From NCBI GenBank assembly GCA_038249195.1, contig JBBRWM010000010.1:18779-82778 (forward strand): a stretch of DNA of 64,000 bases. Direction: 5' to 3'. The stretch comes from JAOUEA01 sp038249195 (GTDB lineage Bacteria > Actinomycetota > UBA4738 > HRBIN12). This document shows positions 36,188-44,667 of this stretch, in pieces. Position 1 is the stretch's first letter. Each line of letters begins with the position of its first letter. The position numbers and the translations under genes were made by a program. The notes beneath the pieces were generated by a model. That model did no database searches, was not told the origin of the DNA, and saw only the letters and a program-made list of their open reading frames with translations.

Positions 36188-36331
36188 TCAGTAGCCGAAG
36201 CCGCCGCCTCCTCCCCCTCCGTGGTGGAGGAACAAGAGGTAGACGACTAGATACGCGGCCGTGCCCACCGCTAGGTAGATCCCTAGCCACTTCTTCCATC
36301 GCCGGCCATAGCCGGAAGTGTTCTGTGCCAT
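36188..36331 (-). CDS. 47-residue single-pass membrane protein
   Basis: A short gene with a good ribosome binding site (AAGGAGG, 6 nt from the ATG). The product begins MAQNTSGYGRRWKKW, has one membrane helix (LGIYLAVGTAAYLVVYLLFL), then HH and a run of seven glycines ending FGY. The basic N-terminus predicts a cytoplasmic N-end. No function is known to me. It stands alone between the ABM gene and the HExxH protein, all on the minus strand. Confidence 0.7.
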   Translation of the reverse strand: MAQNTSGYGRRWKKWLGIYLAVGTAAYLVVYLLFLHHGGGGGGGFGY

Positions 36332-36439
36332 GATTCGGCCTCCTTACCTCGCGTGACATCCTTCATGGGTACTACCGACGAAAGGGCCAGCAGGTTTGCC
36401 AAAATCCCTGAGGACTTGCTGAGAAAGCAGATCCTCCGG

Positions 36440-36934
36440 TTAGGCGAACGGAAGGCCATCCTGCGACGGTCGTTTCCGGCGGCGGCGGAGCGCGCGCTCC
36501 GCGTCGTCCACGCTGACGGAGCCCCGCAGGTAGTTGGCAAGGGCGAACCGGTCGCACGTGGTTTCGGCCGCGGCCTTGCGGTGGAGGCACTCGCGCAGGT
36601 ACCAATGCATCCACTCGTGGCAGTACAGGAAGCGCAGGACCTCTCGCGGCTCGCGGAACGTCACACCCTCGGTGAGCCAGATGAACCGCATCTGGCCACC
36701 TCCCGGCCGGCGCTTGGCGCCATAGGGCACGACCTCGCCGAAGGGGAGGAACGGCTCGGGCACCTGCAGGGTGATCGATCGCTCGGTGAAGTCGGTCCAC
36801 GCCGAGAGGTGGGGCTTCTGCCGGTAGCGCAGGTACTTCACGTGCACGAGGTAGCCGCCGGGTTCCGGCAGTCCGGCGAGCAGCGCTCCGACCTCGTGGG
36901 GCGGTAGCTCCGGGACGGCCGACGTGATGCGCAC
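36440..36934 (-). CDS. Small zinc-metallopeptidase-like protein (HExxH)
   Basis: The 164-residue protein has a zinc-binding HExxH motif in FLYCHEWMHWYLREC (His106, Glu107, His110) and a likely distal ligand in the CDRFALANY helix. The N-terminal half is beta-rich (ERSITLQVPEPFLPFGEVVP). There is no signal peptide. The layout resembles SprT-like or minimal gluzincin folds, but I cannot assign a family. It starts at GTG 36934, divergent from azlC with 42 bp between. Confidence 0.6.
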   Translation of the reverse strand: MRITSAVPELPPHEVGALLAGLPEPGGYLVHVKYLRYRQKPHLSAWTDFTERSITLQVPEPFLPFGEVVPYGAKRRPGGGQMRFIWLTEGVTFREPREVLRFLYCHEWMHWYLRECLHRKAAAETTCDRFALANYLRGSVSVDDAERALRRRRKRPSQDGLPFA

Positions 36935-36976
36935 GCTCGGCAGGCTACCGAGGAGCGCCCGCTAGCATGGGCCGTC

Positions 36977-37690
36977 ATGGCCGAGGGGGGCACACCACGG
37001 CCGCGCGACCACCGCGACGGCGTCCGCCAAACCCTCTCGCTCGGTGTGGCCGTGCTGGGGTTCGGGATCTCCTTCGGCGTGCTGGCCCGTGCCTCGGGGA
37101 TGGGCGTGCTCGCCCCCGTGGTGATGTCGGCCACCACGTTCGCGGGGTCGGCGCAGTTCGCCGCGGTGTCGGTGCTGGGCGCGGGTGGCAGCGTTGCCGC
37201 GGCGGTGGCGGCCGCGGTCTTGCTGAACGCCCGGTACGCGCCGATCGGCGTCAGCGTCGCCCCCTATCTGACGGGTCCCTGGTGGTCCCGCTTCCTCCAC
37301 GGTCAGTTGGTGGTGGACGAATCCTGGGCCATCGCCGCCGAGGGCGAGGGGCGCTTCAATACCAAGGTCCTGGTGGGGGCGGGGCTCACGATCTACGTGG
37401 CCTGGGTGGTGGGCACGGTCGTCGGCGTGGCGTTCGGTAACCTGATCGGCGACCCCGCGCGGCTCGGACTCGACGCCGCCTTCCCCGCGCTCTTCCTGGC
37501 CCTGCTGGTGCCTCAGCTCCGATCGCGTTCCGCGCGGCAGGCGGCGCTCCTGGGCGCCGCGATCGCGCTGGCGCTGACGCCGTTCACGCCGGCCGGCGTC
37601 CCGATCGTGGCGGCGAGCGCCGCGTGCCTGTTGGGCCTCAGATCCTTCCCGAACCATTCGGGAACACCCGCGCCGGAGGCGGAGGGATGA
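36977..37690 (+). CDS. azlC: AzlC-family branched-chain amino acid exporter, large subunit
   Basis: The 237-residue integral membrane protein has the AzlC pattern: GVAVLGFGISFGVLARASGMG, VMSATTFAGSAQFAAVSVL and LLNARYAPIGVSVAPYL. With AzlD it exports branched-chain amino acids. The stop overlaps the azlD start (ATGA). Confidence 0.9.
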   Translation: MAEGGTPRPRDHRDGVRQTLSLGVAVLGFGISFGVLARASGMGVLAPVVMSATTFAGSAQFAAVSVLGAGGSVAAAVAAAVLLNARYAPIGVSVAPYLTGPWWSRFLHGQLVVDESWAIAAEGEGRFNTKVLVGAGLTIYVAWVVGTVVGVAFGNLIGDPARLGLDAAFPALFLALLVPQLRSRSARQAALLGAAIALALTPFTPAGVPIVAASAACLLGLRSFPNHSGTPAPEAEG

Positions 37691-38004
37691 GCCTGGCTAG
37701 CACGTGGGCCGTCGTGGTCCTGGTGGGGGCCGCCACGATCGCGATCAAGTCGCTCGGCCCGATCCTGCTGGGGGGACGGCCTCTGCCTTCCCGCGTCGGC
37801 GGGGTCGTCGCGCTGCTGGCGCCGGCCTTGCTCGCGGCGCTGGTGGCCATCAACACCTTCGCGATGGGTCAGCGGCTCGTGGTGGACGCGCGCCTCCTTG
37901 GGGTCGGCGCGGCGGCGGTGGCGATCCGGTTGAAGGCGCCGATCCTTGTAGTGGTGGTGGTCGCCGCGGTGGTCACGGCCTCCGTCCGGGCGCTCGCCGC
38001 TTGA
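37687..38004 (+). CDS. azlD: AzlD-family exporter, small subunit
   Basis: This 105-residue membrane protein has the AzlD signature (AATIAIKSLGPILLGGRPLP) and four hydrophobic segments. It overlaps azlC by 4 nt, the normal arrangement for the two-subunit exporter. It ends 19 bp before the convergent RTX gene. Confidence 0.88.
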   Translation: MSLASTWAVVVLVGAATIAIKSLGPILLGGRPLPSRVGGVVALLAPALLAALVAINTFAMGQRLVVDARLLGVGAAAVAIRLKAPILVVVVVAAVVTASVRALAA

Positions 38005-38023
38005 CCGCAGGCCGCGGTCGCGA

Positions 38024-40207
38024 TCAGCCCCTGAGCGACGCCTTCGCGGCCTGCGCCTCGTGCCAGACGCGCGCCGCAGACGCCCGAGCGTGCTTCGGCC
38101 GCTCGCACGACTTCCGGGGACCCGAGCCCTGGTTCTGCAGGCACGTGTCCAGGCCCGGACCGCCGTTGAGGGAGTCGTTGTCGTCGCCACCCCTCAGCGT
38201 GTCGTTCCCGGGACCGCCGGCGATCCGGTCGTTGCCGGACACGCCGGAGAGCTTGTCGTTCCCGCCCCCGCCTCGGATCACGTCGTTGCCGTTGTTGCCC
38301 ACCAGGACGTTCGCGTGCGCATCGCCTACGAGCACGTCGCGCTGTGAGTTCCCCTCCACGATCTCGATGCCCGAGAGCTTGTCCTTCCCCTCCCCGGTCG
38401 CCGTCCCCTTCTGCAGGTTCACGTTCACGCCGGAAGCGGCGCCGTAGTTCACGCTGTCCTTGCCCGCGCCGCCGCCCATGGTGTCGTTCCCGTTCAGCCC
38501 CGTAAGCCTGTCGTTCCCGCCCGCTCCCAGGAGTGTGTCGTTCAGGTTCCCACCGCGCAACGTGTCGTTCTTGGCGGAGCCCACGACCTTCTCGATCCCG
38601 CCGAGCGTGTCGGAGCCCTCGCCCGTCGCGGTGCCGGCCAGCAACGACACAACCACCGCCTTCTTCGAACCCCCGTAGCTCACGGTGTCGACGCCCGGCC
38701 CGCCCTCGAACCCATCGTTGCCGCTCCTGCCCACCAGGATGTCGTTGCCGGGGCCGCCGCTCAGGCGGTCGGAGCCCGCCAACCCGTCAAGCACGTCGGC
38801 ACCGGGGCCGCCGCTCAGATGATCGTTCTTCTTGGACCCGACCAGCCGCTCGAAGCCGCTCAGCGAGTCCGTCCCCTGTCCGGTGGCCGTGCCGTTGATC
38901 GTTGCCACGACCGCCTTGCCCGCGGTCGAGTAGTCGACCGTATCCCTCCCCGGACCCCCGACGAGGATGTCGTTGCCGCGCCCGCCGACGATGGTGTCGT
39001 TGCCCTCGCCGCCGATGAGCGTCTCGGCGGCTCCCGAGCCGAGAAGGGTGTCGTTCTGCGCGGATCCGACCACGCGCTGAGTCGACGCCAGCGTATCCAC
39101 GCCCTGCCCGGTGGCGTGCCCGGTGCCCAGCAGAACCTTGACCGGACCGGCGATCGCCGAGAAGTCTGCCGTGTTGGTCCCAGCACCGCCCTGCAGGACG
39201 TCGTTGCCGCCCAGGCCCGCCAGCGTGTCGTCCCCGCCCGCCCCCTGCAGCGTGTTCGCCCCGGCGTTGCCAGTGAGCGTGTCCGGACCTGAAGACCCAG
39301 TGAGGTTCTCGATGTTCTTGAGGGTGTCCGTCCCTTCCCCCGTGGCCGTCCCCGTGGCCAACGAGGCGGTCACGGAGCTCGAGAACGCGGCCGTGTCGAT
39401 CCCGGCCCCGCCCTGGAAATCGTCGTCTCCGCCGCCTCCCGCGAGCGTGTCGTTTCCACCCGCCCCCTGCAGCACGTTGCCGCTCCCATCCCCGGTGAGC
39501 GTGTCGTTGGCGGAGGTACCGATCACGTTCTCCACGGTGGTGAAGGTGTCGTTGCCCTCGCCGAATCCGGTCCCGGCTTGAAGGTTCACATCGACGGCGC
39601 CGCCTGCGCCGGAAAGATCGGCCGTGTCTTTCCCTCCCCCGCCGATGTAGTCGTCGTTGCCCGGCCCGCCGATGATCGTGTCGTCGTTGGGCCCTCCGGT
39701 CAGCTGGTCGTTGCCACTGAGCCCCTTGAGCGTGAGGGCCGCACTCGTGTAGATGACGTCATCGTCGCCGTCGCCGTTTCCGTCGACGCCACTCCCATCG
39801 GCAGTGAGCGCATCCCCACCCGTCGTACCCGCCACGATCATCGAGTCGCTCCCGGCATTGAAGTCCACCGTGATCTCGATCTCGGATGTGCCAGCGACCT
39901 CGGGAGTGGCACCGGGGGCGAACGAAGCGGGATCGAAGACAGTGAGCGTGTTTGCTCCCGAGCCGCCCAACACAGAGAGCGTGTCGGTGTTCCCGATGTC
40001 CGCGGCGCCGCATGGGCTGCCGTTGAACTCTATGGCGTGGGTCGCCGGCGAGACGCTCAGCGCGTCGGTGGCACCTGCGCCCAGCGTCACCGTGACGAGG
40101 TCGATGTTGTCATAGCTGCATGCTGAAGCTAAGGCGGGCGGCATCAACCATGGGATCAGGCCGACAGTTAGCGCGAAGCTGGATACGACCGCGATGCGCC
40201 TGATCAT
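38024..40207 (-). CDS. Secreted RTX-type calcium-binding repeat protein
   Basis: The product (727 residues from the ATG at 40207) has a signal peptide (MIRRIAVVSSFALTVGLIPW, then MPPALASA), a beta-rich head of about 180 residues and many RTX nonapeptides (GGxGNDxLx) that bind Ca and fold as a beta-roll. Six modules each carry the spacer GTATGEGTDTL or a close variant, before the next run of nonapeptides. The basic C-terminal tail (CERPKHARASAARVWHEAQAAK) has no wall anchor. Sec export is predicted, unlike type I-secreted RTX toxins. GGAAG lies 6 nt before the ATG. It may be an adhesin or matrix protein. Confidence 0.85.
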   Translation of the reverse strand: MIRRIAVVSSFALTVGLIPWLMPPALASACSYDNIDLVTVTLGAGATDALSVSPATHAIEFNGSPCGAADIGNTDTLSVLGGSGANTLTVFDPASFAPGATPEVAGTSEIEITVDFNAGSDSMIVAGTTGGDALTADGSGVDGNGDGDDDVIYTSAALTLKGLSGNDQLTGGPNDDTIIGGPGNDDYIGGGGKDTADLSGAGGAVDVNLQAGTGFGEGNDTFTTVENVIGTSANDTLTGDGSGNVLQGAGGNDTLAGGGGDDDFQGGAGIDTAAFSSSVTASLATGTATGEGTDTLKNIENLTGSSGPDTLTGNAGANTLQGAGGDDTLAGLGGNDVLQGGAGTNTADFSAIAGPVKVLLGTGHATGQGVDTLASTQRVVGSAQNDTLLGSGAAETLIGGEGNDTIVGGRGNDILVGGPGRDTVDYSTAGKAVVATINGTATGQGTDSLSGFERLVGSKKNDHLSGGPGADVLDGLAGSDRLSGGPGNDILVGRSGNDGFEGGPGVDTVSYGGSKKAVVVSLLAGTATGEGSDTLGGIEKVVGSAKNDTLRGGNLNDTLLGAGGNDRLTGLNGNDTMGGGAGKDSVNYGAASGVNVNLQKGTATGEGKDKLSGIEIVEGNSQRDVLVGDAHANVLVGNNGNDVIRGGGGNDKLSGVSGNDRIAGGPGNDTLRGGDDNDSLNGGPGLDTCLQNQGSGPRKSCERPKHARASAARVWHEAQAAKASLRG

Positions 40208-40374
40208 GATCTTCCTTTTCCGGGTGCGGTAGGACGCGGACGCACGGAGCATCCCACGATTGGCCTACAACGTCGAGATGGAATTCGCGGCCGCCGTCCG
40301 GCATCCGGACCCCGCCCAGAAGGGAACCCTATCGATCGCCTCCCCATGGCTGGTGGGAGGCGCAGACGACCAAA

Positions 40375-40779
40375 TCAGGCGGCGCCGGAGACGCGGCCCT
40401 GGTCGAGGCTTTCGACGTCGCCCGCCGGGATCTGCTGCTTGGACGACAGCACTTGGCTGCGCGCGCGGCTCCACCACTTCGCAATCTGGTCGAACCGTTC
40501 GCGCCCGGCCCTCGCGCCCACCACGTAGGCCGCGCCGGCGGCGACGGCAACCACGGCTACTCGCCGCATGCGGCTCGGTCGCTTGCCGCTGGTGCTGAGG
40601 CGCTCGATGGCGTCGAGCGCCCGGTCGAGCTCCCCACGCTCGCGCCGGTTCTCCTCCTGGAGCGCGTGGTTCTCGGTCTGCAAGCGGTCGCGGTCCTCCC
40701 GGGTGTCCTGCAGCTTGTGCTCGAGCCGCTTGCGGTGCGCGGTCTCACGGATGTCCATGGCTCGCTCTCTGATCTCCAT
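40375..40779 (-). CDS. Coiled-coil membrane protein (YtxH-like layout)
   Basis: The 134-residue protein has a charged coiled coil (RKRLEHKLQDTREDRDRLQTENHALQEENRRERGELD), one membrane helix (RVAVVAVAAGAAYVVGARAG) and a short C-terminal helix. I chose the ATG at 40779, which has AAGG upstream; an upstream ATG at 40905 gives an unlikely N-terminus. It is divergent from the zinc-ribbon gene. The function is unknown. Confidence 0.65.
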   Translation of the reverse strand: MEIRERAMDIRETAHRKRLEHKLQDTREDRDRLQTENHALQEENRRERGELDRALDAIERLSTSGKRPSRMRRVAVVAVAAGAAYVVGARAGRERFDQIAKWWSRARSQVLSSKQQIPAGDVESLDQGRVSGAA

Positions 40780-40897
40780 GCGCGTCCTTCCCTTCCGCTC
40801 GATCGATGTTTCTTCCCCTTGCTCTTCCCGTTTGGACCGGTTCTGACACATCGCCGTGGAGGTGTGTACGGCGGGCTCGCGGGGTACGAAAGCATCC

Positions 40898-41149
40898 ATG
40901 ACCACCGAGGCCGAAACGACGTGTCCTATCTGCGGAGAGGGGACGCTCGTCGATCTGACGTTCGACGAGCGCGGGGCCGGCGAACCATCACGCCAATCGC
41001 CGGACAGCGTCGAGGTGCAGAGCTACGACTGCGGTCACGAGGTTGCTGGCCCCGCGCTTCGGACCGCCGATCCCGAGCAGCTCGACGTCGAACGCCGCAG
41101 CTCGGAGGACACGGTCGAACCGCCCGGGGTGGGCGGAGGCGGCCGATGA
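40898..41149 (+). CDS. Small zinc-ribbon-like protein
   Basis: This 83-residue product begins MTTEAETTCPICGEGTLVDLTFDE. It has one CxxC (CPIC) and a later YDCGHEV, together a possible zinc site, followed by an acidic, disordered tail. Similar short zinc-ribbon proteins are common in actinobacteria without known function. It lies 116 bp before the kinase-like gene. Confidence 0.55.
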   Translation: MTTEAETTCPICGEGTLVDLTFDERGAGEPSRQSPDSVEVQSYDCGHEVAGPALRTADPEQLDVERRSSEDTVEPPGVGGGGR

Positions 41150-41265
41150 GGATCGGCTCAACTCCGTCGCGGGCCGGCCGATCGCTGCGGCCCAGCAGGT
41201 TTCAGCAGGCCCGCCCTCGGGTAGCATCCGGGAGGCACAGAAGCTGGGACGGAGGCGAGAGATCT

Positions 41266-41637
41266 ATGGTCGAGATGGTCCTTGACGTCTCCTCCAACGC
41301 CAGGGCCCCGGGGATCGCCCGCGAAGCGCTCCGCGACATGCTCGATGAGTCGATCCCCCGGGCGTTCTCCTTGGACGCGCAACTTGCCATCACGGAGTTG
41401 GTGACCAACAGCGTGCGCCACGTGAGGGCGCCGAGCACCATCGAGGTTCGAGCGGACCTCTCCACCGAGCGGCTCCGGGTGGAGATCAGGGACCGAGGAG
41501 CCGGGTTCACCTACCTGGACACGGCGCCGGCCGCCGAGGCGGAAGGTGGGTGGGGTCTTCTGATCGTGGATCGGGTCGCGGATCGCTGGGGCTTCAGCGA
41601 GAAGCCCGGCACCGCTTGGTTCGAGCTGGACCGCTAG
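41266..41637 (+). CDS. Anti-sigma-factor-type histidine kinase-like ATPase (HATPase_c)
   Basis: The 123-residue single-domain protein has the GHKL ATP-binding boxes: N box in AITELVTNSVRH, G1 in IRDRGAGF and G2 in GGWGLLIVDRVADRWG. Proteins of this size act like SpoIIAB/RsbW, binding a sigma factor or phosphorylating an anti-anti-sigma protein. No partner gene lies adjacent. GGAGG lies 10 nt upstream of the ATG. Confidence 0.82.
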   Translation: MVEMVLDVSSNARAPGIAREALRDMLDESIPRAFSLDAQLAITELVTNSVRHVRAPSTIEVRADLSTERLRVEIRDRGAGFTYLDTAPAAEAEGGWGLLIVDRVADRWGFSEKPGTAWFELDR

Positions 41638-41906
41638 TCCAGCCGCCGCCATCCGGGCGGGTGACCCGGGTTGTGGTGCACCGTCTCCTCTTCGGCCATC
41701 GGCCAGTTCTTGCTCAGGCCGTCGTAGAAGTAGCCTTTGGCCTGCCACGGGTTCCCCCCGTCCCCGATCAGACGCGTGAGGAGCCGCTGCCCGTCCGGCT
41801 GTTGCCATTCCGCGATCATCGCGAAACCCACCAGACGAAGGTCGGCGGCAGGAACTATCGATTCAAGGGCGGTAGCGATCGCCATCTGTTCGATCGAGCC
41901 CGGCAT
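41634..41906 (-). CDS. Hypothetical 90-residue protein
   Basis: I do not recognise this protein. From the ATG at 41906 it reads PGSIEQMAIATALESIVPAADLRLVGFAMIAEWQQPDG, then GDGGNPWQAKGYFYDGLSKNWPMAEEETV. The composition is normal and there are no membrane segments. It overlaps the HATPase gene tail to tail by 4 nt. Confidence 0.55.
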   Translation of the reverse strand: MPGSIEQMAIATALESIVPAADLRLVGFAMIAEWQQPDGQRLLTRLIGDGGNPWQAKGYFYDGLSKNWPMAEEETVHHNPGHPPGWRRLD

Positions 41907-42254
41907 AACTCGTCCTTCCGAAGTGAACCGAGAAGAAAGGCGAGGCCACAACCCGTCCGGGCGGCTCTGAGCATCCAGCATACGCCCTTGGTCGGCAGGC
42001 ACGTCGCCGTCCCAAGCTTCGCGCCCTCGGAGGTTTGGAACCCGCGCGGGGGGGTGGATATCTTCCGTGCACCGATCGATCCATCCCGGTCGCCCCGACC
42101 GCACAGCCCAGGAAGATCCAGAGCAAGGGACGCAGCGGCGCCCACGAGGACGCTATCGAGGTCGGGTCCGTCTCCTGAGACTCCTGAGACTCCTGAGGCG
42201 AGGGTCCCCTCTTGATATCGTGCCCGGGCCGATGAGCCCAAGGGGTTTCCGCCG
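41907..42254. other. Non-coding gap with a 3 x 9-nt tandem repeat
   Basis: This 348-bp stretch separates two divergent genes and should hold both promoters. I see no convincing gene in it. At 42172-42198 the 9-nt unit CTCCTGAGA occurs three times in a row, the last with one change. No terminator-like hairpin is obvious. Confidence 0.5.
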
Positions 42255-43196
42255 ATGCCGAACTCGCCCAGCGGCGATCGAACGATGAAGGACATGGTGC
42301 GGGTGCCAGGGAGCGCCTTCACGATGGGCTCGGACGACTTCTATCCGGAGGAGCGGCCCGCCCGCTCGGTCGACGTGGACGGGTTCTTGATCGATGAGCA
42401 TCCCGTCACCGTGGCGGAATTCCGCCGGTTCGTGAAGGGCACGGGCTACGTAACGGTCGCCGAGCGGGCGCCGGAGGCATCGGAATACCCCGGAGCCGAC
42501 CCAGACCTCCTCGTGCCCGGCTCCCTCGTCTTCGATCCCCCCGACCATCCGGTGGACCTCCGCGTGCCGTCGAAGTGGTGGACCTATCTGCCGGGCGCCC
42601 AGTGGCGACATCCGCAGGGCCATCAGAGCACGCTGCACGGACGGGAGCGCCATCCGGTCACCCATGTGACCTCGCAGGACGCCGAGGCGTACGCGACGTG
42701 GATCGGGAAGGAGTTGCCAACCGAGGCCGAGTGGGAGCTCGCCGCCCGGGGCGGCCTGTCGGGCGCGACCTTCGTCTGGGGCGAGGAGTTCGCTCCCAAG
42801 GGCAAGATGATGGCCAACACCTGGCAGGGCGAGTTCCCGTGGCAGAACCTCGTGACGGACGGGTTCGAAGGCACGTCGCCGGTGAAGAGCTTCCCCCCCA
42901 ACGGCTACGGCCTGTTCGACATGGCGGGCAACGTCTGGGAGTGGACGAGCGACTACTACGCCACGACCCCCACATCCGAACACGCCTGCTGCGTGCCCAG
43001 GAACCCGCGCTCGGCCTCGCCGGAGGCGAGCCTCGTTACCGATCAGCCGGGCGCTCACATCCCGCGGAAGGTGATCAAGGGCGGCTCGCACCTGTGCGCC
43101 CCCAACTACTGCCTGCGCTACCGGCCCGCGGCCCGTCAGAGCGAGGCGATCGACACCTCGACGAGTCACATCGGGTTCCGCTGCATCCTCCGCTGA
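42255..43196 (+). CDS. Formylglycine-generating enzyme (SUMF1/FGE family)
   Basis: FGE oxidises a Cys in a CxPxR motif of a target protein, normally a sulfatase, to formylglycine. The 313-residue protein has the family start (MVRVPGSAFTMGSDDFYPEERPAR), TEAEWELAARGG, GLFDMAGNVWEWTSDYY and, near the end, GGSHLCAPNYCLRYRPAARQ. The two active-site Cys are Cys281 and Cys286, so this is a true FGE rather than an EgtB-type relative. No sulfatase is visible in the window. An in-frame ATG at 42285 is an alternative start. Confidence 0.88.
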   Translation: MPNSPSGDRTMKDMVRVPGSAFTMGSDDFYPEERPARSVDVDGFLIDEHPVTVAEFRRFVKGTGYVTVAERAPEASEYPGADPDLLVPGSLVFDPPDHPVDLRVPSKWWTYLPGAQWRHPQGHQSTLHGRERHPVTHVTSQDAEAYATWIGKELPTEAEWELAARGGLSGATFVWGEEFAPKGKMMANTWQGEFPWQNLVTDGFEGTSPVKSFPPNGYGLFDMAGNVWEWTSDYYATTPTSEHACCVPRNPRSASPEASLVTDQPGAHIPRKVIKGGSHLCAPNYCLRYRPAARQSEAIDTSTSHIGFRCILR

Positions 43197-43291
43197 GGCC
43201 GCTGCGCGACCACATCGGTTTGGATCCTCGAACGCGGGGTAGGGGCCCTCCTTGCCCCGGTCAACCGGGGACCGATAACGAGGGGGAGAAC

Positions 43292-44065
43292 GTGCTAGCG
43301 ATCGATTTCCAGCAAGGATTCCAGCAGGCGTGGGAGAGGATCGCGACCTTCGTCCCGAAGCTCATCGGGTTCGCGTTGATCATCCTCATCGGCTACATCA
43401 TCGCCAAGGTGCTCGCGCGGATCGTGGACAAGCTCCTGGAACGCGTGGGGTTCGACCGGTGGGTCGAGCGCGGCTCGCTCAAGGCGGCTCTCGATCGGAG
43501 CAAGTTCGACGCCTCCGACATCCTCGGCGTCATCGTCTTCTGGTCCGTGTTCCTGCTCGCGTTGCAGCTGGCCTTCGGCGTCTTCGGCCCCAACCCCGTG
43601 AGCGACCTGCTGCAGGGACTGATCGCCTACCTGCCCAACGTCTTCGTGGCCGTCGTGATCCTGGTGATCGCGGCGGCGCTCGCGAAGGTCGTGACCGACG
43701 TCCTCGTCGCGGTGCTGTCCGCCGTCTCCGGCGGCGTGTGGATCGCCCGCGGGGCCGGTCTCGCGGTCTTGGTGATCGGGATCTTCGCCGCCCTCGACCA
43801 GTTGCGCATCGCCCCGGCCATCGTGAACGGCCTGTACTTCGCGATCCTCGCCATCATCGTTGGATCGGCGATCGTGGCGATCGGCGGCGGCGGCATCCAG
43901 ACCATGCGGGGCTATTGGGAGCGCACGAGCCAGAACCTCGAGGGCAAGGCCGCCGAAATCAAGGCCAACGCCGACGTCGGCGCGGCAGGGCAAGGGATGG
44001 GTGCATCGGTCGCCGACGGCGACCCCCAGGCGAACATGCCCCCCGCTCCCGAGGTGCGGACCTGA
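43292..44065 (+). CDS. Membrane protein with conserved TM-helix repeats (CmpX/MscS-like)
   Basis: The 257-residue protein has an amphipathic start, a helix (VPKLIGFALIILIGYIIAKVLARIVDKLLERVGFDRWVER), then three to four more helices. The repeated ALAKVVTDVLVAVL-like pore helix is typical of the TM_helix family related to mechanosensitive channels. The soluble MscS beta domain is absent. GTG start, with AGGGGGAG upstream. A role in osmotic response is an inference from the family. Confidence 0.78.
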   Translation: MLAIDFQQGFQQAWERIATFVPKLIGFALIILIGYIIAKVLARIVDKLLERVGFDRWVERGSLKAALDRSKFDASDILGVIVFWSVFLLALQLAFGVFGPNPVSDLLQGLIAYLPNVFVAVVILVIAAALAKVVTDVLVAVLSAVSGGVWIARGAGLAVLVIGIFAALDQLRIAPAIVNGLYFAILAIIVGSAIVAIGGGGIQTMRGYWERTSQNLEGKAAEIKANADVGAAGQGMGASVADGDPQANMPPAPEVRT

Positions 44066-44103
44066 GGACCCACGGGCTGGGCTCCCCGACCGCCCATCGG
44101 ATC

Positions 44104-44454
44104 ATGGCCTCCTACTCGGTGAATCCTCAGGCGGTAGCCAAGGCCCGAAGCATGATCGAGTCGCGACATTAAGTGCTCGACAGCGACTGGGGTGAGGTTC
44201 AGCCGACGGCGGATACCGAGAACGCGTTCCTGGAGTCGCACTCCTGGAGCGAATACGCGGCGTGGCATCTCGGCTTGACGGAGGGCGCGTCCGATGACAC
44301 CAAGGGCCGGTACGCGTTCGTCTACGGCGACCTCCGCCGGGTCCACCGGAGCGCGCTGATCGCCTGCGTCTACCGCGCCGGCGAGTGGCGGCATAAGGAG
44401 ATCGAGCTGGCCGCCCATGACCTGCTCCAGCGGCGCGACGAGACGAGCGCATAG
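44104..44454 (+). pseudogene. Conserved small actinobacterial gene with in-frame TAA stop
   Basis: From ATG 44104 the product reads ASYSVNPQAVAKARSMIESRH and then meets TAA at 44170-44172. The same frame resumes at once with GTG 44173: LDSDWGEVQPTADTENAFLE, then HSWSEYAAWHLGLTEGASD and later ELAAHDLLQRRDETSA. From memory, homologues read straight through here with a Tyr (R-Q-Y-V-L-D), so TAA probably replaces TAC or TAT. The second part (93 residues) could still be made by re-initiation at the adjacent GTG. It may be a recent nonsense mutation or a sequence error. The function is unknown. Confidence 0.7.
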
Positions 44455-44469
44455 CCGGCCCCGGCGGCG

Positions 44470-44543
44470 TCGGGGCGGCGGGACTCGAACCCGCGACCTC
44501 GTGCTCCCAAAGCACGCGCGCTACCAGGCTGCGCTACGCCCCG
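44470..44543 (-). tRNA. tRNA-Pro (anticodon UGG)
   Basis: On the minus strand the cloverleaf is complete: acceptor arms CGGGGCG/CGCCCCG, a D-arm with AGCGCAGCCTGGTAGCGC, the anticodon stem CGTGC/GCACG around loop TTTGGGA (anticodon TGG), and the T-arm GGTTCGAGTCC. The discriminator base is A and CCA is not encoded. The anticodon reads proline codons CCA and CCG. Confidence 0.95.
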
Positions 44544-44667
44544 CGGAGGTGAGTCTACGCGGGACGAACGGTCCCCCAACCGTAGCCGCTCGGGCTCGGG
44601 CCTTCGGCAAAAACCTCCACCGTTCGACCGTATCCGGCATCCCCCGAGGGAGCTACGCTCCCCCACC

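Noticed and set aside
38024..40207. CRISPR-like or DNA-level satellite array
   Set aside because: The repetition comes from RTX codons in a single open frame with a signal peptide. Repeat spacing follows the protein modules.
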